Shown: positions 18,952 to 27,619 of the stretch, piece after piece
How the letters are laid out: the number at the start of each line of letters is the position of its first letter
Numbering within the stretch: the stretch's first letter is position 1
DNA from: Nocardia arizonensis
Lineage (GTDB): Bacteria; Actinomycetota; Actinomycetes; Mycobacteriales; Mycobacteriaceae
DNA: 64,000 nucleotides
Direction: 5' to 3'
Assembly: GCF_001310275.1 (NCBI RefSeq)
Contig: NZ_LGYZ01000081.1
Coordinates: forward strand, 248,001-312,000
Position numbers and translations under genes: made by a program
The notes under the pieces: model-generated
The model's database searches: none
What the model was told of the DNA's origin: nothing
What the model saw: only the letters and a program-made list of their open reading frames with translations

Positions 18952-19980
18952 TCAACTCCGGTGCGCCTCCGTCCGCATGCTGCCGCCCACGTCAGGGGCC
19001 GCATCGCTGCGGATATCGATGCGCCAGCCGGTGAGCCGCGCGGCCAGGCGCGCGTTCTGGCCCTCCTTGCCGATGGCCAGCGACAGCTGGAAGTCCGGCA
19101 CCACCACCCGCGCCGCCCTCGCGTCGGGGTCCACGATGGTGACCGATACCACTTTCGACGGCGAGAGCGCGTTGCCGACGAAGGTCGCCGGATCGTCGGC
19201 GTAGTCGATGATGTCGATCTTCTCCCCGGCCAATTCGCTCATCACGTTGCGCACGCGCTGCCCCATCGGCCCGATACAGGCGCCCTTGGCGTTCACCCCG
19301 GCCACCGTGGAGTGCACGGCGATCTTGGAGCGGTGTCCGGCCTCCCTGGCCACCGCGACGATCTCCACCGACCCGTCGGCGATCTCGGGGACCTCGAGGG
19401 CGAACAGCCGCCGGACCAGATTCGGATGGGTGCGCGAGAGCGTGATCTGCGGCCCGCGCGGACCCCGCGAAACGCCGACGACGTAGCACTTGACGCGGTC
19501 GCCGTGTTCGTAGGTCTCGCCGGGCACCTGCTCGGCGGGCGGGATCAGCCCCTCCGCGCCGTGCAGTTCGCTGCCGATGCGCACCACGACGGTGCCGCGT
19601 GCGTTGGCGCGGGCGTCGCGCTGGACGACGCCGCCGACGATATCGCCCTCGTGGGTCGAGAACTCACCGAAGGATTTCTCGTTCTCGGCATCGCGCAGCC
19701 GTTGCAGGACGACCTGGCGCGCGGTGGTCGCCGCGATGCGCCCGAAACCCTCCGGGGTGTCGTCCCATTCGGAGATCACATTGCCGTCGGCGTCGACCTC
19801 ACGCGCCATCACCCGGACCACGCCGGTCTTCTGGTTGATGTCGATGCGCGCGTTCGGCTGGTGGCCCTCGGTGTGGCGGTACGCGGTGAGCAGCGCCGAC
19901 TCGATCGCGGAGATCACCGTCTCGATCGAGATCCCCTTGTCGGCGACAATCGCGCGCAGGGCTTCGATTTCGATGTTCAT
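18952..19980 (-). CDS. nusA: Transcription termination/antitermination factor NusA
   Basis: Binds RNA polymerase and nascent RNA to modulate pausing, termination and rRNA antitermination. 342 aa: N-terminal RNAP-binding domain ([18 protein letters not shown]), S1 domain (about 110-180), and two KH domains ([40 protein letters not shown]). No acidic repeats, as in other actinobacteria. ATG overlaps the rimP stop as ATGA. Confidence 0.97.
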   Translation of the reverse strand: MNIEIEALRAIVADKGISIETVISAIESALLTAYRHTEGHQPNARIDINQKTGVVRVMAREVDADGNVISEWDDTPEGFGRIAATTARQVVLQRLRDAENEKSFGEFSTHEGDIVGGVVQRDARANARGTVVVRIGSELHGAEGLIPPAEQVPGETYEHGDRVKCYVVGVSRGPRGPQITLSRTHPNLVRRLFALEVPEIADGSVEIVAVAREAGHRSKIAVHSTVAGVNAKGACIGPMGQRVRNVMSELAGEKIDIIDYADDPATFVGNALSPSKVVSVTIVDPDARAARVVVPDFQLSLAIGKEGQNARLAARLTGWRIDIRSDAAPDVGGSMRTEAHRS

Positions 19981-20621
19981 TCCACGATCCCTTCGGTCGG
20001 CGCATCGGACGCTGTCATGGCTTGGGCTGTTGCTGAGGAGATGTCTTCGGCCTCGTGGCCCGGCGTCGGCCTGCCCGGCGCGACACCGCCCGCGAGTTCG
20101 AGTTCCCGCGCTCCGGGCGGGCCGAATTCGACTTGCACGACGGCGCGGGCGATATCGGCAAGCGGCACGCGCACCCGGTGCGGGCGCTGACGGCCCCCCA
20201 GCACCAGGGCCACCCCGTCGCCGTCGAGCGCACCGACGCGGGCGTCGAACCGGACGGCTCCCCCCGGATCGGGAGGTTCGGCCCCGGGGCGCAGCTCCAC
20301 GCGCACCTTCCGACCCTGTGCGCGGCGCCAGTGGCGCTCGGCGGTGAGCGGGCGGTCGACCCCCGGCGTTGAGACCTCGAGCAGGTACGGCGTCTCGCCG
20401 AAGTCGCCGACCTCGTCCAGCGCCGTCGACAGATCGTGGCTGAGCGTGGCGATCGTGTCCAGATCGGCGGTGGCGTCGCTGTCGACGGTCACCGTCACCC
20501 GAGCCCGCGCGTCCGCATGCTTCCCGGCCGTCGAGATCTCGACGCCCTCGAGGTCGAATCCTCGGCGTTCGACGAGCCCGGCAATCAGCTGGCTCACCCT
20601 TTCCTCGGTCGGCATCGGCAT
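19977..20621 (-). CDS. rimP: Ribosome maturation factor RimP
   Basis: 30S assembly factor. 214 aa: N-terminal domain with [11 protein letters not shown] and [15 protein letters not shown] (family signature), C-terminal SH3-like domain ([18 protein letters not shown]), then a disordered tail. ATG at 20621 (MPMPTEERV), with AGGAG about 10 bases upstream; a second ATG at 20615 is possible. First gene of the rimP-nusA-ylxR-infB row, divergent from the gene at 20835. Confidence 0.94.
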   Translation of the reverse strand: MPMPTEERVSQLIAGLVERRGFDLEGVEISTAGKHADARARVTVTVDSDATADLDTIATLSHDLSTALDEVGDFGETPYLLEVSTPGVDRPLTAERHWRRAQGRKVRVELRPGAEPPDPGGAVRFDARVGALDGDGVALVLGGRQRPHRVRVPLADIARAVVQVEFGPPGARELELAGGVAPGRPTPGHEAEDISSATAQAMTASDAPTEGIVE

Positions 20622-20834
20622 GTGAGGCGGCTCCTGGTTCAGTTGTGAGGCGATCGGGTCGTGGCCAGCGACGCCAAGGCAGTCGCTGTCGGCAAATTTC
20701 CGCACCGAAGGTCTAGCGTAACGCGCCCCGAGAGTGTAAAGGACCAGCGGCCTTCAGCAAGTCAGCCGGGTTGCCTCCGCCGACATGTCGGCGGCGTCCG
20801 CGCCGCGGTCGGGAGGGGCGCCGGGTCTGGCACG

Positions 20835-21428
20835 ATGGTGCCCGTGCCCCTCCGCCCCTACGCCCCGCCGCATGCCGGGCGCACCGCAGGCATCTCCGTC
20901 GACCGGCGCACCGCTCTGCGGCTCGCGGGCGGCGGCGTGGTCGGCGCGGTGGCGCTCACCGCGGTCGCCGGCTGCGCCGACGAGCCGATCTACCTCCCGG
21001 ACCCCCTTGCCGCACAAGAGGTTTCCGCGCGCGCCGATGCGGCCGCCGCCACCGCCGCGATCGCGCTCGCACCGCAGCGGCAGGCCGCGCTCGCCGCGAT
21101 CGCCGGTCAGCGCACCGAGCACGCCGAGGCACTGCGCGTCGAGATCGCACGAGTGATCGGCACCTACGGCGACGGCACCACACCCGTGCACCGCACCGCC
21201 GACCCGAGCGCCCGGCACGGTGCGGGCGCACCGGCACCGGTCACCGCGGGCTCGACGCCGAGCGCCGAGCCGGTTGCCCCGCCCTCCATCGATCAGCTGC
21301 GCGAGCAGCTGACCCGCTCGCAGCGGTCCGCGGCCGATCTCGCGCGCACCCAGACCGGGTACCGCGCGGGTCTGCTCGCCTCCATCAGCGCCGCCTGCGC
21401 CACCCAGACGGGAGTCCTGCTGGCATGA
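20835..21428 (+). CDS. Tat-type lipoprotein of unknown function (Rv2843-like)
   Basis: 197 aa. The N-terminus has a twin-arginine-like signal (VDRRTALRLAGGG), a hydrophobic stretch and a lipobox TAVAGC, so it is probably lipid-anchored outside the membrane. The remainder is alanine-rich and helical (AADAAAATAAIALAPQRQAA, LREQLTRSQRSAADLARTQT). The stop overlaps the next start as ATGA. The pair matches Rv2843-Rv2844 divergent from rimP in M. tuberculosis. Function unknown. Confidence 0.8.
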   Translation: MVPVPLRPYAPPHAGRTAGISVDRRTALRLAGGGVVGAVALTAVAGCADEPIYLPDPLAAQEVSARADAAAATAAIALAPQRQAALAAIAGQRTEHAEALRVEIARVIGTYGDGTTPVHRTADPSARHGAGAPAPVTAGSTPSAEPVAPPSIDQLREQLTRSQRSAADLARTQTGYRAGLLASISAACATQTGVLLA

Positions 21429-21859
21429 CCGACACCGAGCACCGGGCCCTGCTCGACGCGCTCAGCGCCGAGTACGCGGCCGTCTACGCCTACGGAGTGA
21501 TCGCGGCCTACGCCTCGTCCGAGCGCACCCGACTGATCGCCGAGAACACCGCGGCGCACCGGGCCCGCCGCGACGCCACCGTCGCGGCGCTCACCGCGGC
21601 CGGTGTCACCGCGCCGGCGCCGGAGGCCGCCTACACCGCGCCGTTCCCGGTGGACGACCCCATTCCCGCCGCGAACCTCGCGGTCACCGTGGAGAACGAC
21701 GCCGCCATCGCCTGGCGCGCGGTGGTCGAACAGGCCGAGTCCGAGGCGACCCGGCGCACCGCCGTCGAGGCGCTGACCGAATCGGCGCTGCGCCTGGCGA
21801 CCTGGCAGGCGATCCTCGGCACCGCGCCGCCCACGGTGGCGTTCCCGGGCCACGCCTGA
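21425..21859 (+). CDS. DUF4439 ferritin-like protein (Rv2844-like)
   Basis: 144 aa, all-helical; LLDALSAEYAAVYAYGVIAA near the N-terminus and LTESALRLATWQAILGTAP at the end. DUF4439 has a ferritin-like four-helix bundle, but canonical di-iron Glu/His ligands are not obvious here. Translationally coupled (ATGA) to the lipoprotein gene, so the two may act together at the envelope. Confidence 0.8.
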   Translation: MTDTEHRALLDALSAEYAAVYAYGVIAAYASSERTRLIAENTAAHRARRDATVAALTAAGVTAPAPEAAYTAPFPVDDPIPAANLAVTVENDAAIAWRAVVEQAESEATRRTAVEALTESALRLATWQAILGTAPPTVAFPGHA

Positions 21860-21947
21860 GCACGGGGGCAATCCCGAAACGGCGCGGCGCCGAATAGTTG
21901 TCGTTATCACATTGCCGCCCAATGGGATTGCCGGAGGACCAGGAGCC

Positions 21948-22127
21948 ATGCCCCGTTCCGCACGCCGTATCGGCATACTGCTCGTCATCATCGTGGCCGC
22001 CATCGCCGCCTTCCTGTCGGCGGGCCCGTCGGCGGGCGCGGTCCGCGAGATCGAAGAGGGCGACCACGAGCGGTCCTCCGACGATCGCGAGGCCGAGGAT
22101 CTCGTGGTCGACCTCTACCTGGTCTGA
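21948..22127 (+). CDS. Small secreted or membrane peptide, 59 aa
   Basis: Basic N-terminus (MPRSARR), one hydrophobic helix (IGILLVIIVAAIAAFLSAG), then a strongly acidic tail (IEEGDHERSSDDREAEDL). GGAGG 9 bases upstream of the ATG, and AGGAG nearer. Either a cleaved signal peptide or a single-pass anchor with an outer acidic tail. No family recognised. Confidence 0.6.
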   Translation: MPRSARRIGILLVIIVAAIAAFLSAGPSAGAVREIEEGDHERSSDDREAEDLVVDLYLV

Positions 22128-22207
22128 GCGCAAATCCCCGGCCCGTCGTCGGAGGCGGTCGGTGTCGACCGAGCCCGCCCCTCTGTCCCCCGGTACCGTA
22201 TCGGCTC

Positions 22208-22951
22208 GTGCTGGTGCTGCTGCCCCCCTCCGAAACCAAGTCCGACGGCGGCGCGTTTGCGCCCCTCGAACTGTCGGAGCTCGCCATGCCGGGGCTCACG
22301 CCGGTTCGCGAACGGCTCGTCGGACATCTCGTCGATCTGTCCGGCGATGCGGATGCCGCGCGGACCGCGCTCGGGCTGGGTAAGGGCGCCGAGGCCGAGA
22401 TCGCCCGCAATGCCGCGCTGCGCAGCGCGCCGACCAGGCCCGCGCTGGAACGCTACACCGGTGTGCTCTACGACGCGCTGGACGCGGCCTCGTTCACCAA
22501 GGCGCAGCGGGAGAAGGCATACGCCCGCTTGGCGATCGGGTCCGCCCTGTTCGGCGCGGTACGCGCGGGCGACCGCATCCCCGCCTACCGGCTCTCCGGC
22601 GGCAGCAAACTGCCGGGTCTGCCGACCCTTGCCGCTCTCTGGCGCGAGCGTCTGGCCGACGCACTGACCGAGGAGGCCGCGGGTGAGCTCGTCATCGACC
22701 TGCGTTCGGGTACCTATCAGCAGTTGGGCCGGGTCCCCGGAGCGATCACGGCCTCCGTCGTCACCGAACACGCGGACGGCAGTCGCACGGTGGTCAGCCA
22801 TTTCAACAAGCATCACAAGGGCCTGCTGGCCCGCGCGCTGGTGTGCACCCGCGCCGAACCGTCCGATATCCGCGCGGTCGCCAAGGTCGCGGTCAAAGCC
22901 GGACTGCGCATCGAAATCGTCTCGCCCACCGAACTTCTCGTCCTCACCTGA
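22208..22951 (+). CDS. yaaA: Peroxide stress protein YaaA (DUF328)
   Basis: 247 aa: MLVLLPPSETKSDGGAFAPL at the N-terminus, RLAIGSALFGAVRAGDRIPA and YRLSGGSKLPGL in the middle, and SHFNKHHKGLLARALV near the end, all YaaA family features. In E. coli YaaA lowers intracellular free iron under peroxide stress and binds DNA. GTG start. Monocistronic here as far as I can see. Confidence 0.9.
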   Translation: MLVLLPPSETKSDGGAFAPLELSELAMPGLTPVRERLVGHLVDLSGDADAARTALGLGKGAEAEIARNAALRSAPTRPALERYTGVLYDALDAASFTKAQREKAYARLAIGSALFGAVRAGDRIPAYRLSGGSKLPGLPTLAALWRERLADALTEEAAGELVIDLRSGTYQQLGRVPGAITASVVTEHADGSRTVVSHFNKHHKGLLARALVCTRAEPSDIRAVAKVAVKAGLRIEIVSPTELLVLT

Positions 22952-23174
22952 GCGCGGCGCACGCCGCGGCCTCGCGACGTGCGCGCCCGATCCGGGTCGA
23001 AAACAGCGCGTCCCGTCGGTCGCCCCGGACGCCTACTCGCGGCGCGGCCACGATCGGGGGGCCGCCGAATCCCTGCGCGTCGACCCAGCCGCCTATACCC
23101 GGCGTCTGCGTCCGATCACCGATCCGACCGCCCTCGACCGCACGATGCCCGCGGCCTGCGCATCCACTACTCTC

Positions 23175-23231
23175 CCCGGCACGACTCCGCCCCGGCACGA
23201 CTCCGCCCGGCCACGACTCCGCCCCGGCACG
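23175..23231. repeat. 16-bp tandem repeat, about 3.5 copies
   Basis: Units CCCGGCACGACTCCGC at 23175-23190 and 23191-23206, a near copy at 23207-23222 and a partial copy after it. They end 12 bases before the TetR operator palindrome, so they lie in the promoter-distal upstream region of the operon. Confidence 0.75.
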
Positions 23232-23242
23232 CGATCTGCGGC

Positions 23243-23265
23243 AATCACTGATTCAATCAGTGATT
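23243..23265. promoter_or_regulatory. Perfect 11-bp inverted repeat, putative operator of the adjacent TetR regulator
   Basis: AATCACTGATT (23243-23253), one C, then AATCAGTGATT (23255-23265), a perfect palindrome of AT-rich sequence in GC-rich surroundings. It ends 33 bases before the regulator ATG. Size, symmetry and place fit an autoregulatory TetR operator controlling the three-gene operon; binding is inferred. Confidence 0.7.
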
Positions 23266-23276
23266 GAAATCATGCT

Positions 23277-23290
23277 CGAAACGTGTTCTA
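23277..23290. promoter_or_regulatory. KstR-like box
   Basis: CGAAACGTGTTCTA matches 13 of 14 positions when both fixed and free positions of TnnAACnnGTTnnA are counted (the first T is C). That motif is the KstR/lipid-catabolism motif of mycobacteria and rhodococci. Between the palindrome and the regulator ATG. Confidence 0.35.
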
Positions 23291-23298
23291 CTTTGAAT

Positions 23299-23874
23299 AT
23301 GGTCGACAAGGTGTCCGCGGGAACCCGCGAACGGCTGCTGGCGGCGGCCGAGCGACTACTGCTGACCGAGCCGTACGAGGATGTCTCGGTGCGCGCGGTG
23401 TGCGCGGCGGCGGGGGCCAATCCGGCCGCGGTGCACTACCACTTCGGGTCGAAGGAAGCCCTCGTCGGGGCGCTGATCGAAGACCGCCTCGGGCCCCAGT
23501 GGGCAGACGGGATGGCCGATGCCACGGCGCGAAACTGCGAGTCGGTACCCGCGCTGGTGGACACCATCATCGCACCGTTCATCGATCTGGCCGCCGATCC
23601 GGTGGGCCGACTGCATCTGCGGCTGCTGGCCCGCTTCGTCCTCGGGCGACATCTGACCACCTGGCACGGGCGTTGGTTCCGTATGGATTCGTGGACCGCC
23701 CTGCTGCCCCATCTGAGCGCGGGCGAGAGCCGACGGCGCTGGATGCTGGCCTTCGATCTGATCATCATGCGATTCGGCAGCCCCGAAGTCGAGGAGTACG
23801 GCATGTCCGAACGAGCGGCGGCGACGCTGCGGGACTTCGTCGTCGCCGGACTCACCACCACAGCACAGGAGTGA
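23299..23874 (+). CDS. TetR-family transcriptional regulator
   Basis: 191 aa. The N-terminal HTH (residues about 7-55: TRERLLAAAERLLLTEPYED, AVCAAAGANPAAVHYHFGSK) is canonical; the C-terminal ligand domain is unclassified. ATG 23299 chosen; an upstream in-frame ATG at 23272 overlaps the region between the operator and the gene. First of three tightly spaced genes with an OYE-like reductase and an SDR, so it probably represses them and responds to a substrate of theirs. Confidence 0.88.
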   Translation: MVDKVSAGTRERLLAAAERLLLTEPYEDVSVRAVCAAAGANPAAVHYHFGSKEALVGALIEDRLGPQWADGMADATARNCESVPALVDTIIAPFIDLAADPVGRLHLRLLARFVLGRHLTTWHGRWFRMDSWTALLPHLSAGESRRRWMLAFDLIIMRFGSPEVEEYGMSERAAATLRDFVVAGLTTTAQE

Positions 23875-23876
23875 CC

Positions 23877-25103
23877 ATGCACGACGTCTTCGCCCCCGCC
23901 CGACTCGGCCCGATCACCTTGCGCAACAGGGTGATCAAGGCGGCGACCTTCGAAGGCCGCACACCCGACGCGCTCGTCACCGACGATCTCATCGCCTTCC
24001 ACCGGGAAATGGCGGCGGGCGGGGTCGGTATGACCACGGTGGCCTACTGCGCGGTGACCCCCGGCGGCCGAACCGACCGCCACCAGATCTGGATGCGACC
24101 GGAAGCCGTCGCGGGACTGCGAAAGTTGACCGAAGCGGTGCACGCCGAGGGCGCGGCGGTCAGTGCGCAGATCGGTCACGCGGGGCCGGTGGCCAATGCC
24201 GCCTCCAACCGCGCGCCCGCGCTCGCGCCGAGTCCGCTGTTCAGTCCACTGGGTATGCGGGTGATGAAAGTGCCCGACGAGGCGGAACTGCGCGAGGTGA
24301 TATCCGCGCACGTGAACGCCGCAAAACTGGCCGAACAGGCCGGATTCGACGCCGTCGAGATCCACTTCGGACACAACTACCTGGTCAGTTCCTTCCTCAG
24401 TCCGCTGCTCAACCGGCGCAAGGACGGCTACGGCGGGTCCACCCGCAACCGGGCCAGACTCGCCCGGGAGATCGCGGTCGCGGTGGCCGACGCGCTCGGC
24501 GGTCGGCTCGCGGTCACCGCCAAACTCAATATGGAGGACGGCAGGCGCGGCGGGCTCACGGTTCCCGAGGCGCTCCAGGTCGCCGCGTGGCTCGAGGCCG
24601 ACGGCGCGCTGGACGCCATCGAATTGACCGCGGGCAGTTCACTGCTCAATCCCATGCTGTACTTCCACGGCGACGCACCCCGCGGCGAATTCGCCAAAGT
24701 CCTTCCGGGACCGGCTCGCTGGGGCTTCCGGCTGGTCGGTCGCGCCTTCTTCAAGGAATATCCGTATCGCCCCACCTTCCTGCTCGAGCGCGCCCTTCAG
24801 TTCCGGCGTGAACTGTCGATGCCGCTGATCCTGTTGGGCGGCATCACCGACATGGACACCATGCGCACCGCCATGACCGAAGGCTTCGACTTCGTGGCGA
24901 TGGGCCGCGCGCTGCTGCGGGAACCGGATCTGTTGCACCGCATCCGCTCCGACGCCACGACCCGTTCGGCATGCGTGCACTGCAACCGGTGCATGCCGAC
25001 CATCTACACCCGCACCCGGTGCGTCTACCGCCCCGACGCGGCCCACGACCCCATATCGCTGCCGATACCCACGCTCGGCCCTGTCGCCAAGGAGAATTCA
25101 TGA
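23877..25103 (+). CDS. NADH:flavin oxidoreductase, Old Yellow Enzyme family
   Basis: FMN-dependent TIM-barrel reductase, 408 aa. ARLGPITLRNRVIKAATFEG at the start, AQIGHAGPVANA, FDAVEIHFGHNYLVSSFLSP (substrate-binding His/Asn region), NRRKDGYGGS, and LLGGITDMDTMRTAM with FDFVAMGRALLREPDL (phosphate binding). The C-terminus has ACVHCNRCMPTIY, two Cys pairs, but no full 2,4-dienoyl-CoA reductase extension. ATG 2 bases after the regulator stop; stop overlaps the SDR start (ATGA). Likely reduces an activated alkene; substrate unknown. Confidence 0.9.
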   Translation: MHDVFAPARLGPITLRNRVIKAATFEGRTPDALVTDDLIAFHREMAAGGVGMTTVAYCAVTPGGRTDRHQIWMRPEAVAGLRKLTEAVHAEGAAVSAQIGHAGPVANAASNRAPALAPSPLFSPLGMRVMKVPDEAELREVISAHVNAAKLAEQAGFDAVEIHFGHNYLVSSFLSPLLNRRKDGYGGSTRNRARLAREIAVAVADALGGRLAVTAKLNMEDGRRGGLTVPEALQVAAWLEADGALDAIELTAGSSLLNPMLYFHGDAPRGEFAKVLPGPARWGFRLVGRAFFKEYPYRPTFLLERALQFRRELSMPLILLGGITDMDTMRTAMTEGFDFVAMGRALLREPDLLHRIRSDATTRSACVHCNRCMPTIYTRTRCVYRPDAAHDPISLPIPTLGPVAKENS

Positions 25104-25834
25104 ACAACAGACTGGCGGGCCGGGTAGCGCTGATCAGCGGCGCGGCCTCGGGCATGGGCGCCTCGCACGCCCGCGCGTTCGTCGCCGAAGGCGCATCGGT
25201 CGTGATCGGCGATATCGCCGACGACGCGGGTGAACGCCTCGCCGCCGAACTCGGCGATCGTGGCGCCTACGTCCATCTCGACGTCACCCGCTCGGCGGAC
25301 TGGGAGGCCGCCGTCGCCGAAACCGTCCGGCGCTTCGGCAAACTCGACGTGCTGGTCAACAATGCGGGCATCCTCGACGGCGGCCCGCTCGGCACCTATA
25401 CCGAGAAGCAGTGGCAGACGGTTCTCGCGATCAACCTCACGGGTCCGTTCCTCGGCCTCACCGCGGCCCGCGACGCACTCGTCGCCGCCCGCCCCGCCTC
25501 GGTCATCAATATCTCCTCGGCCGCGGGCATGCAGGGCGTCGCGGGCGTGCACGCCTACACCGCCTCCAAATTCGGCGTCCGCGGCCTCACCAAATCCGCC
25601 GCGCTCGAACTGGCCCCGCATGGTGTCCGCGTCAATTCCGTGCACCCCGGCGGCATCCTGACCCCCATGCTCGGCGCGGACGACACCGCCACGGTCGACC
25701 GCGATTCCGACACCCTCACCCGACTCGGCGTGCCCGACGAGGTCAGCCCGCTGCTCGTCTACCTCGCCAGCCGGGAATCCAGCTATTGCACCGGGGCGGA
25801 ATTCGTGGTCGACGGCGGCATGACCGCGGGCTGA
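25100..25834 (+). CDS. SDR-family oxidoreductase (3-alpha/20-beta hydroxysteroid dehydrogenase-like)
   Basis: 244 aa classical SDR. Cofactor motif ALISGAASGMGASHARAF, DVLVNNAGIL, catalytic Ser in NISSAAGMQG, YTASKFGVRG (YxxxK), and C-terminal GAEFVVDGGMTAG. It resembles FabG3/20-beta-HSD proteins of mycobacteria. The ATG overlaps the OYE stop, with GGAG 6 bases upstream. The OYE plus SDR pairing suggests stepwise reduction or oxidation of an enone/alcohol such as a steroid or terpene-like compound (inference). Confidence 0.9.
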   Translation: MNNRLAGRVALISGAASGMGASHARAFVAEGASVVIGDIADDAGERLAAELGDRGAYVHLDVTRSADWEAAVAETVRRFGKLDVLVNNAGILDGGPLGTYTEKQWQTVLAINLTGPFLGLTAARDALVAARPASVINISSAAGMQGVAGVHAYTASKFGVRGLTKSAALELAPHGVRVNSVHPGGILTPMLGADDTATVDRDSDTLTRLGVPDEVSPLLVYLASRESSYCTGAEFVVDGGMTAG

Positions 25835-25842
25835 AATCCAAG

Positions 25843-25953
25843 GTGTTCGCCATCGGCCAGGACTACGCCGCATTCAACCCCAGCGCTCCCGACGACAGCG
25901 CCGAGCGGATCATCGTCCGCGTCGCCCCGACCAAGGTCGCCGGCCGCATGTGA
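25843..25953 (+). pseudogene. Possible C-terminal remnant of a pyridoxamine-oxidase-like flavoprotein
   Basis: Downstream of the SDR stop, in another frame, lies VFAIGQDYAAFNPSAP ... AERIIVRVAPTKVAGRM then TGA. The pattern of an RxxGxDY segment, an acidic stretch and IVRVxPxKVxG resembles the end of PPOX/F420-type split-barrel enzymes. No upstream part of such a gene is present, so if real it is a 37-codon scar. Could also be chance coding. Confidence 0.3.
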
Positions 25954-26007
25954 CACCGGGTCCCGGTCGCGACGGCGCCGCCGGGACGGTACCGATTCCG
26001 CCGAGTC

Positions 26008-26027
26008 GGCCGCCTTTCGAGGCGGTC
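26008..26027. terminator. Hairpin between converging genes, terminator-like
   Basis: CCGCCT-TTCG-AGGCGG, with one G-U and one further G-C pair extending the stem, at 26008-26027, just past the stop of the minus-strand efpA-type gene (26032). Stable UUCG tetraloop, no T-tract. It could end transcripts from either side. Confidence 0.5.
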
Positions 26028-26031
26028 CGCC

Positions 26032-27516
26032 CTAGCCGCGCTGCGCCTCTTCCTGGGCGTGGTGGGCCTGGGCGACCTGTCGCGGTGTGTAGCTCAGGAT
26101 GAGGGCGACGAGTCCGATGATCACCGCGACACCCGCGCACACCGCGAGCACGAGGGTGTAGCCATTGCTGAGAGCGTCGATCTGCATGGTGGTCATGTCC
26201 GCGGTGCTGCCGGTGCGACCGCCGAGGGACAGGGTCCGCGATACCGCGACGGGGGTGAGGATACCGATGGCCAGCGGAGTGCCGAGGTTCATGAACATCT
26301 GGCCGATCGCCGCCAGCGGGCCGATATCCGAGACCGGGACGCCGACCAGTACGCACAGTGGCGCGAGCACCATCGCCACGCCGACACCCGCGCCGATCAC
26401 GATCAACAGCACCAGCAGCGTCGGCAGGTAGCTGACATCGCGGTCGAGGGTCGACCCGAACAGCAGACCCACCGCGAGCACCGCCGCCGCGCCCGCGAGC
26501 AGCCAGCGCGGCGCGACCACCAGCGCCGCCTTCGACGCCGCCGCCGCGCCGACACCGATACCGACGGTGAACGGGATGCAGGCGACACCGGCGTAGAGGG
26601 GGCTGTAGCCGAGGACGTTCTGGAGGAACTGGGCGACGAAGTAGGTCATGGCGCCGAGGACGCCGCCCGCGAGCAGGATGAGACCGAAGGTGGCGACCCG
26701 GTCGCGGCTGTCGAACAGCGACCACGGCACCAGCGGATTGTCCACCCTCCGCTCCGCGAGGACGAACAGGATCAGCAGCACGAAACCGCCGACGAGCGAT
26801 CCGATGATGGACCAGTGGTCCCAGCCGAGTTCGGGCCCCTCGGTGGCGCCGAAGACGATGGCGGCACAGGCCAGGGTGCCGAGCACCGCGCCGCGGACGT
26901 CGAGTCCGACCCGGTGGTGGTCGGTATCGGCGAGGCAGTAGATCGCGCCGACCACGATGAGCACCCCGATCGGCACATTGATCAGGAAGATCCATCGCCA
27001 GGACAGTTCGGTCAGCGCGCCGCCGATGACCAGTCCGCCGACCGAGCCGACGCCGACCATCGAACCGACGATGGCGATGGCCTGGTTGCGGGCCTTACCG
27101 GGGGCGAACGTGGTGGCGACGAGCGCGAAGGCCGAGGGCGCGGCCAGTGCCGCGCCCATGCCCTGGACCGCGCGGGCCGCGATGAGCATGGCCTCACCGG
27201 TGGCCAGACCGCACAGCAGGGAGGCCAGCGTGAACAGGGCCACACCGACGATCAGCATCCGTTTGCGGCCGAAGGCGTCGCCGATCCGGCCGCCGAGCAG
27301 CATCAGTCCGGCGAAGGTGAGGCCGTAGGAGGTCACGGTCCACGCGCTGCCGGAACTGGACAGACCCATTTCCTGCTGTAGTCGGGGCAGCGCCAGGATC
27401 ACCACGCTGCCGTCGAGTACGACCATGAGTTGCAGACCGCTCAGGACGAAGATAGCGAGCCCGAAGGCCCGCTGCGTCACCGGGTACTGCATCGTCGCAG
27501 CGGGATTCTGGAGCAT
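26032..27516 (-). CDS. efpA: MFS multidrug exporter, EfpA/QacA (DHA2) type
   Basis: 494 aa, 14 predicted membrane helices. MFS signatures: LGGRIGDAFGRKRMLIVGVA (loop 2-3 motif), VVLDGSVVILALPRLQQEM (DHA2 motif D1) and GSMVGVGSVGGLVIGGAL (antiporter motif C). Upstream of cysG as Rv2846c is in M. tuberculosis, hence the EfpA call. ATG 27516. Proton-coupled export of drugs or lipids is the expected role; EfpA has been tied to lipid export and drug tolerance in mycobacteria. Confidence 0.8.
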   Translation of the reverse strand: MLQNPAATMQYPVTQRAFGLAIFVLSGLQLMVVLDGSVVILALPRLQQEMGLSSSGSAWTVTSYGLTFAGLMLLGGRIGDAFGRKRMLIVGVALFTLASLLCGLATGEAMLIAARAVQGMGAALAAPSAFALVATTFAPGKARNQAIAIVGSMVGVGSVGGLVIGGALTELSWRWIFLINVPIGVLIVVGAIYCLADTDHHRVGLDVRGAVLGTLACAAIVFGATEGPELGWDHWSIIGSLVGGFVLLILFVLAERRVDNPLVPWSLFDSRDRVATFGLILLAGGVLGAMTYFVAQFLQNVLGYSPLYAGVACIPFTVGIGVGAAAASKAALVVAPRWLLAGAAAVLAVGLLFGSTLDRDVSYLPTLLVLLIVIGAGVGVAMVLAPLCVLVGVPVSDIGPLAAIGQMFMNLGTPLAIGILTPVAVSRTLSLGGRTGSTADMTTMQIDALSNGYTLVLAVCAGVAVIIGLVALILSYTPRQVAQAHHAQEEAQRG

Positions 27517-27619
27517 GGTGAGCCACTGTAATCGACGGTGACGGCGGCGGCGGTGGCCGCGGTGGGACCGACCGACGCGCCACAACCGACCGGTCGCCGA
27601 ATTGTGAACACGCGCAGGC

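Noticed and set aside
26059..27381. 440-codon plus-strand frame opposite the efpA-type gene
   Set aside because: Composition is Asp/His/Gly/Arg-rich with no hydrophobic core, typical of an antisense shadow of a membrane protein gene.
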